In this document: positions 52,933-61,300 of the stretch, piece after piece
Position numbering within the stretch: position 1 is the first letter of the stretch
Layout of the letters: each line of letters begins with the position of its first letter
Assembly (NCBI GenBank): GCA_044226485.1
Contig: JBGAGY010000015.1
Coordinates: 68,859-132,858 of the forward strand
Reading direction: 5' to 3'
Length of the DNA: 64,000 bases
DNA from: UBA6663 sp044226485
Lineage (GTDB): Bacteria > Chloroflexota > Anaerolineae > Anaerolineales > UBA6663
Made by a program: the position numbers and the translations under genes
The notes under the pieces: generated by a model
Databases searched by the model: none
Seen by the model: the letters and a program-made list of their open reading frames with translations, nothing else
What the model was told of the DNA's origin: nothing

Positions 52933-54273
52933 ATGCGGATCCTCCTGGCTGTCCACCACTTTCCGCCCCGGTACACCGGAGGCGCAGAATGGCGCGCGCA
53001 TCGTACGGCGCGGGCGCTGATCCAACGCGGCCACACAGTGCGTGTGATCTGCGTCGAACGGGTCGATGATGTCGACGCTCACCCCTTGACTTGGCAAGAC
53101 GGCGACTACGATGGTGTTCCTGTCCGCCGGCTGTCTCTGAACCTCGCCAGTTCGCCCGACTTGTTCCGTTGGAGTTACGACAACACCTGGATCGGCGAAC
53201 ATTTGGGTGAAGTCATCGCAGACTTCAAACCCGACGTTCTCCATTTGATCAGCGGCTATCTGGTCTCCGGCCGCGCGCTGCTGACGGCGGCTCGCCTCAG
53301 CGTTCCCAGCGTCGTCACCTTGACGGACTTCTGGTTCCTGTGCCCGAGGTTGTCGTTGCTCAAATCCAACGGCCACATCTCGAGCCTTCCGATCCGCCCT
53401 GAGGCGTGCGCGCAATGCCTGGCTGAAGAACGCCGACGTTATCGCTGGTTGGGGCGCTTGCTCCCCGGCGCGATGCGCCAGTATTGGGGCCATCAGCATT
53501 CGGCCATCCATCGCGTCGAAGAGCGGAGCCGCTTCCTGCTCGAGGCGCTCAACACAGCGCGGGTCGTGATCAGCCCCTCCAATTTCCTTCGCAAACTCCA
53601 CATCGAATCCGGGGTGGCCCCGAGTCGTATTCGGTTCTCGCGTCAGGGTCGGGACTTTCCGCAACTCACGCCGGAGAAGTTGGTCAAGTCGCGAAGCGAT
53701 ACGCTCAGGATCGGGTACATCGGGCAGGTGGCCGAGTTGAAGGGCATCCACGTCATCCTCGAAGCCGCCCAGCAGCTTCCGAACGCCAATCTGACCGTGT
53801 CGGTGTTCGGCGATCTTGAACCCTATCCGCGTTATGCAGCGCGTCTTCAGGCGATGGTCGCCCGCGATCCGAGGCTGAAGTTGGCCGGCGCCTTCCGAGG
53901 CCATGACGAACTCGCGCGGGTGTTCCGCGATCTCGACGTTATCATTGTCCCTTCGTTGTGGTATGAAAACAGCCCCAACGCGATCCTCGAGGCGTTCGCC
54001 CACAAGACTCCAGTGCTGGCGTCACGGCTGGGAGGCATGGCCGAACTGGTGGAGCACGACGTCAACGGGCTTCTCTTCAGTGTCGGTGATGCCCACGATC
54101 TGGCGGCTCAGTTCCGCCGACTGATCGACGAACCGGGGCTTCTTGGACGTCTTCAGGAAGGCATCCCGCAGGTTCGCGGCTTGACGTCGGAGATCGACGA
54201 GCTCGAGTCGATCTACCGCGAATCGATCTCCAGCCCGCTTCCGGAGCTGGTCACTTCTACGGAGCATCACTGA
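52933..54273 (+). CDS. GT4-family glycosyltransferase
   Basis: A 446-residue glycosyltransferase of GT-B fold. The N-terminal VHHFPPRYTGGAEWR is typical of GT4 acceptor domains, and the C-terminal donor-binding segment VPSLWYENSPNAILEAFA...PVLAS holds the EX7E motif. A mid-protein Cys/charged region (EACAQCLAEERRRYR) is a common GT4 insertion in capsule clusters. The start at 52933 has GAAAGGAG closely upstream. The epimerase gene follows three bases later, so they are co-translated. It probably adds one sugar to a lipid-linked repeat unit. Confidence 0.92.
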   Translation: MRILLAVHHFPPRYTGGAEWRAHRTARALIQRGHTVRVICVERVDDVDAHPLTWQDGDYDGVPVRRLSLNLASSPDLFRWSYDNTWIGEHLGEVIADFKPDVLHLISGYLVSGRALLTAARLSVPSVVTLTDFWFLCPRLSLLKSNGHISSLPIRPEACAQCLAEERRRYRWLGRLLPGAMRQYWGHQHSAIHRVEERSRFLLEALNTARVVISPSNFLRKLHIESGVAPSRIRFSRQGRDFPQLTPEKLVKSRSDTLRIGYIGQVAELKGIHVILEAAQQLPNANLTVSVFGDLEPYPRYAARLQAMVARDPRLKLAGAFRGHDELARVFRDLDVIIVPSLWYENSPNAILEAFAHKTPVLASRLGGMAELVEHDVNGLLFSVGDAHDLAAQFRRLIDEPGLLGRLQEGIPQVRGLTSEIDELESIYRESISSPLPELVTSTEHH

Positions 54274-54275
54274 CG

Positions 54276-55220
54276 ATGCGCATCCTGGTCACCGGCGCCG
54301 CCGGCTTCATCGGTTCACACCTGGCCGAACGACTCGCCACGGCCGGCCATGATGTCATCGGCCTCGATCGCTTCTCACATTTTTACGCGCCGGAGCTCAA
54401 ACAGGCCAACGCGCGCGAGTTGGCCGGGCACGGTGTGCAGATGCTGCGCCTTGACCTCGCGCAGGACGCCCTTGGCAAAGCTCTTGACGGCTGCGACGTC
54501 GTCTACCATCTGGCCGCCCAACCCGGGCTCTCGCCGGATGCCACCTTCGAGTCGTACCAGCGCGACAACGTCTTCGCCACCCATCGGCTTGTCGAGGCCG
54601 CCGTCACGGCGCCCCGGCGCCCGGTCGTGATCAACATTGCCACCTCGTCGGTATACGGCGCCGACGCCACGGGAAACGAGATGAGCGAGCCGCGCCCGAC
54701 GTCGCACTACGGCGTCACCAAACTGGCCGCCGAGCAACTGGTCATGGCGGCTTCGCGAACGGGTCATCTGGATGCCTGTTCGTTCAGGCTCTATTCGGTC
54801 TACGGCCCGCGCGAAAGACCCGATAAACTCTTCCCGACCCTGATCCAAGCCGTGCGCACAGGGCAGCCGTTTCCACTCTTCGAAGGCAGCGAGCGCCATA
54901 TGCGCAGCTACACCTACGTCGACGACGCGGTGAACGGCCTCGTCCTGGCGCTCGATCGGCTGCCGGCTTGCCTCGGCGAAATCATCAACATCGGCAACGA
55001 TCAATCGGTGACCACCGGCGAAGGCATCGCCACGGTGGAGGCCCTTCTCGAAAAGCATGCCCTGATCGATCGGCGGCCGCGGCGCGCCGGCGATCAATCC
55101 CGCACCCACGCCAACATCGAAAAGGCCCGCCGCATCCTCGGCTACGAGCCGGCCACCTCCTTGCATGAGGGCCTCGCCCGAACCGTTGCCTGGTATCAAC
55201 GCAACCCCGCCTGGACGTAG
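54276..55220 (+). CDS. NAD-dependent nucleotide-sugar epimerase/dehydratase
   Basis: A 314-residue short-chain dehydrogenase of the extended (epimerase) type. It has MRILVTGAAGFIGSHLAE with the NAD-binding GxxGxxG, the catalytic Ser in ATSSVYG, and YxxxK in HYGVTKLA. The C-terminal half has LYSVYGPRERPDKLF and NIGNDQSVTTGE. UDP-glucuronate 4-epimerase or a UDP-glucose/GalNAc 4-epimerase are the best guesses. It likely supplies the sugar used by the preceding glycosyltransferase. Confidence 0.92.
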   Translation: MRILVTGAAGFIGSHLAERLATAGHDVIGLDRFSHFYAPELKQANARELAGHGVQMLRLDLAQDALGKALDGCDVVYHLAAQPGLSPDATFESYQRDNVFATHRLVEAAVTAPRRPVVINIATSSVYGADATGNEMSEPRPTSHYGVTKLAAEQLVMAASRTGHLDACSFRLYSVYGPRERPDKLFPTLIQAVRTGQPFPLFEGSERHMRSYTYVDDAVNGLVLALDRLPACLGEIINIGNDQSVTTGEGIATVEALLEKHALIDRRPRRAGDQSRTHANIEKARRILGYEPATSLHEGLARTVAWYQRNPAWT

Positions 55221-55255
55221 CGGCCCAACGGCCTGCCGCCCGTCCAGCGTCGAAT

Positions 55256-55284
55256 TTGACACCACCTGCCCCCCGTGCCACAAT
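55256..55284 (+). promoter_or_regulatory. Predicted promoter of the giant EccC-like gene
   Basis: TTGACA (55256-55261, consensus) and CACAAT (55279-55284) are 17 bases apart. The roughly 100-base leader contains a stem GAACCGG (55332-55338) / CCGGTTC (55356-55362). No good Shine-Dalgarno is seen at the usual distance before the ATG at 55390; a stop codon lies in frame shortly upstream, so the start cannot be earlier. Confidence 0.6.
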
Positions 55285-55389
55285 CGGTCCGGAGGAGCGT
55301 TAAGCATAGAGCGGCACGCCAGCAGGCGGCAGAACCGGCTTAAGAGGCCGGCTGTCCGGTTCACACTCCGGAGCTAGAGACACCTCCCG

Positions 55390-58300
55390 ATGCCCATCGA
55401 GTACATCGATCGCCCACCGCGCGTACAACCTGAACTCCCGGTCGCCCAGATCCCGATCCCGGCGCCGCCCAGCCGTGCGAACTCCAGCGGCCAGGACATC
55501 TTGCAGATGCTCCTGCCGCTGATCACGATCGTCGGCTTCGTGGCCGCCTCGGGCACCGGCAACGTCATGCTGATCCTGCCCATGGGCGGCGCCATGGTCG
55601 CCTCGGTCGGCTTCAGCATCTACCAGTCCTGGAAGGCCGGCCAGGCCTACAAGATCAAGGAAAAGCTGTACAAGGACACGCTGGTCGAGCTGCGCCAGGA
55701 CATGAACCGGCAGCACAACGCCCAGCGCCTGCACTACCGCTTCAACTATCCGGACGTCGCGACCCTGCTCGATGTGGCCGGCCGTAAGGAAGTCAGCCGC
55801 TTCGGCTCACGACTGTGGGAGCGGCGCCCCGGCGACCGCGACTTCGGCGCTGTGCGCATCGGCATCGGCAGCCGGCCGTCGACCGTCACGTACGTGCTCC
55901 AGGGCGGCGATGCTGAGGAGAGCCCACTGACCCGCGACGCCGCTCAACTGGCGGCCGATTCGCTGGTGCTCAGCGACGTCCCGATCACGATCCCGCTTCG
56001 CCCGGCCTTCGCGCCTGCGCCGATGCCCCCCGGGGGCGGTGACGCCGGCGCGGCGCCGGCGCCCGGCAACAGCGACGGCATGCTCCAGGCCAAGCATACG
56101 CTCGGGATCTTCGGCGCCAACCCGACCCAGGCCGCCGACTACGCCCGCGCCATGCTCGCGCACTTCTGCGGCTTCCATTCGGCTCAGGACACTCGCCTGT
56201 ACGTCGTCGGCCACCCGCACAACGAGGCCAGCTGGCAGTGGGCCGAGTGGCTGCCGCATGCCACAGTGCGTGGCATCGGCGAGGACGATGAGGTCGGCAA
56301 GCCCAAGCAGTACGACCAGCTCTGCTTCGCTCCCGAGGGCGACAAGGTCCAGGCCTTCTGGAAGCGCATCAAGAAGGAGCTCGACAGCCGCCAGGTGCGC
56401 CTGCGCGACACGAGCGATGACGACAAGGCCAACATCGGCGACGTCACCCTGCCCTTCCTGCTGGTCGTGGTCGACCTGCTCGGCGAGATGCCCGAGGGCT
56501 CGCCGCTGAAAGAGGTCTCGGCCGAGGCCGTGGTCGCGACGATCAACGGCAACGGCCCGACGCTCGGCGCCGCCATCGTCTTCCTGGCCAACTCGCCGAC
56601 CCAGGTGCCGTCGGAGTGCCAAGCCATGATCGAGGTCGCGGCCGTCGGCGAGAAGACAGTCTTCCGCTACACCGAGGTCGGCTTCAACGCCGCGCGCTAC
56701 CTCGGCACCGCCGACCTGCTCAACGCGCAGGATGCCCGCCAGCAGTTCGCGGCCCGCATCCGCCGCCTCGAGTTGCAACGCCCTTTCGGATCGGACCTGC
56801 CGCGCTCGGTCGACCTTCTCCAGATGGAGACGGTGCTGCGCGGCAAGCGCATCAACACGGCCGACAAGATCCCGCTGCCCGACAACTGGAAGCACAGCCT
56901 GGTGCCCAAGAACCAGGAATGGCTGAGCACGCCGATCGGCATGGTCTCCAGCCGTGAGGTGCGCCACCTGATCTTCTCGGCCAAGGAAGGCGGCGACGGC
57001 GTCCACGGCATGATCGCCGGCACCACCGGCTCGGGCAAATCCGAACTGCTCCTGACCATGATCGCGGGCATGGCGATCAAGTACGACCCGCGCATCGTCA
57101 ACTTCGTGCTGGTCGACTTCAAGGGCGGCGCCGCCTTCGAGCCGTTCAAGAAGCTCCCGCACGTCGTCGACATCTTGACCAACCTCGAGGCCAACGCCGT
57201 CGAGCGCATGTTCGTCGCCATCCAGGCCGTCATGGAGGATCGCTCCACCCTGCTGGCGCGCGCCAACGCCAAGGACCTGGTCGACTACCGCGCCAAGATC
57301 GCGCCCAAGCTCGGCCCTGACGACGACCTACCCAAGACCTTCCCGCATCTGTTCATCGTGGTCGACGAGTTCGCTGAGATGATCACGCAGAACCCGGACT
57401 ACCGCGCCCAGTTCGAGTCGATCACGCGCCTGGGCCGCGCCTTCGGCGTCTCGCTCATCCTGGCGACCCAGCGCCCCGCCGGCGTGGTCTCCGATCAGAT
57501 GCGCGCGAACATGAAGTTCCGCATCTGCCTGCGCGTGGAAACCTCTGAGGACTCGAAAGAGCTGCTCGGCCGGCCCGACGCCGCCTTCCTGCCCAACCTG
57601 GGCGGCCGCGGCTACATCCAGGTCGGCAACGACATCCTCAGCGCCGTCCAGGTGGCGCGCGCCGGCGGCGACTACACCGACGACCGCACGCAGACGCTGC
57701 CCGACGTGATCTGGCTCGACGAGCAGCCCTCGATCCTGTCGCAGCAGGGCCCTGACGCCCCCCTTTATTCGCCGCAGGAGGTGGCCGAAGCCCTCGGCAT
57801 GAAGCCCGGCGACGTGCCGACCACGCTGGTCGACTGGATCGTCGGCATCGCGGCCCTGCGCGCCAAACGCGACGGCGTGCCGGTGCAGACCAAGCCCTGG
57901 CCGGATCCGCTCCCGAACGACCTGTCGCTGACCGAGCCCGTCGACGCGCGCTACCTCAACACCGAGCGCACGCTCGAAGCCAACCGGCGCCTCACGATCA
58001 ACCCGACGCTCAAGAACTGGCTCGACAACGCCGACGAAAAGCCGCTGTGGACGGTCGTGGATTGGAAGAACCCGAAGCCGCTGCGCGTCGACATCGGCCT
58101 GATCGACAACCCGTACCGGGCTGAGCAGCGTCTGCTCACGCTCGACGCCTCCGAGCCGATGGTCATCCTCGGCCAGTCGGGCCGCGGCAAGACAGTGTTC
58201 GTCAAGACCCTGCTGACCGCGCTGGCCGCTCAGCGCTCGCCGGACGAGCTGCACATGTACGCGCTTGACTTCGGCCGCGGCGGCCTCAAAGGCATCAAGG

Positions 58301-61300
58301 CCATCCCGCATCTGGGCGCCTCGATCGACGCCTCTGAGACCGCGCGTGTCGACCAGTTGCTGCGCATGCTGCGCAACTTCATCAACGAGCGTCAGGAACG
58401 GCTCTCGAAGTACGCCAACCTCGCCGATCACAACGCCAAGAACCCGACCAACCTCCTGCCCGAGATCGTGGTGGTGATCGACAACTTCGCGGAGTTCAAG
58501 GAGAGCTACGAGCAGCAGCTGCCCGAGCTGATGGCCCTCATCCGCGACGGCCGCGCCTTCGGCATGTACTTCGTGATCACGGCCGGGACGCCGGGCGAGG
58601 TCACGGCCAAGCTCTTCAACCTGCTCAGCCAGCGCCTGACCTTCGCCCAGTCGGACCGGATGCAGTACGCCGAGATCGTCGGCGCAGGAGCGCGCAGCTT
58701 CGACAACGTGCCTGGCCGCGGCCTGATCTCAGTCGTCGTGAAGGACAATCCGCTCCCGCTCGAGTTCCACGTCGGCATGCCCGGCGTTGGCGAAAGCGAG
58801 CGCGCGGGTTACGCCAATGCCGACATCGACCCGTATCAGTTGATCGCCGGCCGCATGGAGCGCGCCTGGCTCTCGATCGGCGGCAAGCGCCCGGCGGCCG
58901 AGCTGCCGCGCTCGCTCAGCATCCTCGACATGTTCACGCTGCTCGAGGGCCGCACGATGGATCGCATCGGCGACCTGCCGATCGCCGAGAACTGGCGCAA
59001 GTCGATGCTGCCCGAGAACCAGGAATGGCTCAAGTCGCCGATCGGCCTTGTGTCGTCGAAGGAAGTGCGGACGATGTCGTTCCACGCCCAGGCCGACGGC
59101 GTGCACGGCATGATCGCGGGCACTACCGGCTCGGGCAAATCCGAGTTGCTGCTGACCATGATCGGCGCGATGGCGATCAAGTACGACCCACGCATCGTCA
59201 ACTTCGTCATGGTCGACTTCAAGGGCGGCGCCGCCTTCGAGCCGTTCAAGAAGCTGCCTCATACCGTCGACATCGCCACCAACCTGCAGGGCAACGCCGT
59301 CGAGCGCATCTTCATCGCCATCAAGGCCGAGATGGATCGGCGGGCCGCGCTTCTGGCCCGTTCGCGCGTCGATGATCTTGTGAAGTACCGGGCCAAGGTC
59401 GTGCCGCAGAAGCGCCCCGACCTGCCCGAGACCTTCCCGCACCTGTTCGTCGTCGTCGACGAGTTCGCCGAGATGATCTCGACCAACCCGGAGTACAAGG
59501 CGCAGTTCGAGTCGGTCACGCGCCTCGGCCGCGCTTACGGTGTCTCGCTGATCCTGGCGACGCAACGACCGGCCGGCGTGGTGTCGGACCAGATGCGCGC
59601 GAACATGAAGTTCCGCGTCTGCCTGCGGGTCGAGACGCCCGAGGACTCGAAGGAACTGTTGAAGAAACCCGACGCCGCCCGCCTGCCGCAGATCGGCGGC
59701 CGCGGATACATCCAGGCCGGCACCGAGCTCCTCACTGAGGTTCAGGTGGCGCGCGCCGGCGGCGACTACACCGACGACAGGCCTGACCCCGTCTACACCA
59801 CCGACGAGATCCTGACGGCGCTGGGCACGACGGCCGAGACCAAGCCGGGCCTGATGATCGACTGGATCGTCGGCGCGCTGGCCGCCGAGGCCCATCGCCA
59901 GGGCATCCCGAGGCAGTTCAAGCCCTGGCCCGACCCGCTCCCCGAGCACCTGGCACTCAACCAGCCGGTCGATTCGACTTACATCAATGAAGGCATCGCG
60001 GCGGGCGACAACACAGTCGTGCTCTGCCCCGAGCTCAAGGCCTGGGCCGACAACGAGGAGCCTGTTGCGCTGTGGCGGCCGTGGCACTACCAGGCGCCGG
60101 TGCCGCTCAAGGCCACCTTCGGCATCGTCGACAACCCGTTCAGGGCCGAGCAGCGCCTGCTCACGCTCGACATGTCGTCGGACCCGGTGGCCGTCTTCGG
60201 CGCGTCGGGCCGCGGCAAGACCACGTTCATCAAGAGCCTGCTGTTCTCGCTGGCGGCGCAACGCTCACCGAACGAGCTCCACATCTATGCCCTCGACTTC
60301 GGCCGCGGCGGGCTGAAGAGCCTGCGCAGCCTGCCCCACTGCGGCGCCACGATCGACTCGTCGCAGCCTGAGCGCGTCGAGCAACTCTTCCGCCTGCTGC
60401 GCGGCATCATGACCGAACGCCAGGAGAAGCTGCAGAAGTACGCGTCGATCGAGGACTACAACGCCGAGCACCTCGACAACCCCGACGCCATGTTCCCGGC
60501 GGTCGTGGTCGCCATCGACAACTTCGCCGAGTTCAAGGAGAGCTACGAGTACCTGCTCGACGAACTGACCGGCCTGATCCGCGACGGCCGCGCCTTCGGC
60601 ATCTCTTACGTCATCACCGCCTCGCAGATCAACGACGTCACGAACAAGCTGATGAACCTGCTGACTCAGCGAGTGGCGTTCACGCTGGCCGACGCAAGCG
60701 CCTACTACGACATCGTCGGGCGCGGCGCGCTCAGCCTGTCGAACGTGCCGGGCCGCGGCCTGATCGCGCACGAGGGCCAGCCGCTCGAGTTCCACGTCGC
60801 CATGCCGACCCTGGCGCACGAGAAGGACCCGTACTCGCGCCTGGCCGAGCGCATGGAGAAGGCCTGGTTCGACATCGGCGGCAAGCGCCCGGCGGCCGAG
60901 ATCCCGCGCTCGATCAACATGCTCGAGATGTACACGCTCATCCTCGGCAAGAAGATCGACCGCGTCGGCCAGATCCCGATCGCCGACAACTGGCGCAAGT
61001 CGATGGTCCCCGACAACCAGGAGTGGCTCAACGCCCCGATCGGCCTGATCTCTTCGAAAGAGATCCGCAGCATGAAGTTCTCGGCCAAGGCCGACGGCGA
61101 TGGCGTACACGGCATGATCGCGGGCACCACCGGCTCCGGCAAATCCGAGCTGCTGTTGACGCTGATCGGCGCGATGGCGATCAAGTACGACCCGCGCATC
61201 GTCAACTTCGTGCTGGTCGACTTCAAGGGCGGCGCCGCTTTCGAGCCGTTCAAGAAGCTGCCGCACTGCGTCGACATCGCCACCAATCTGCAGGGCAACG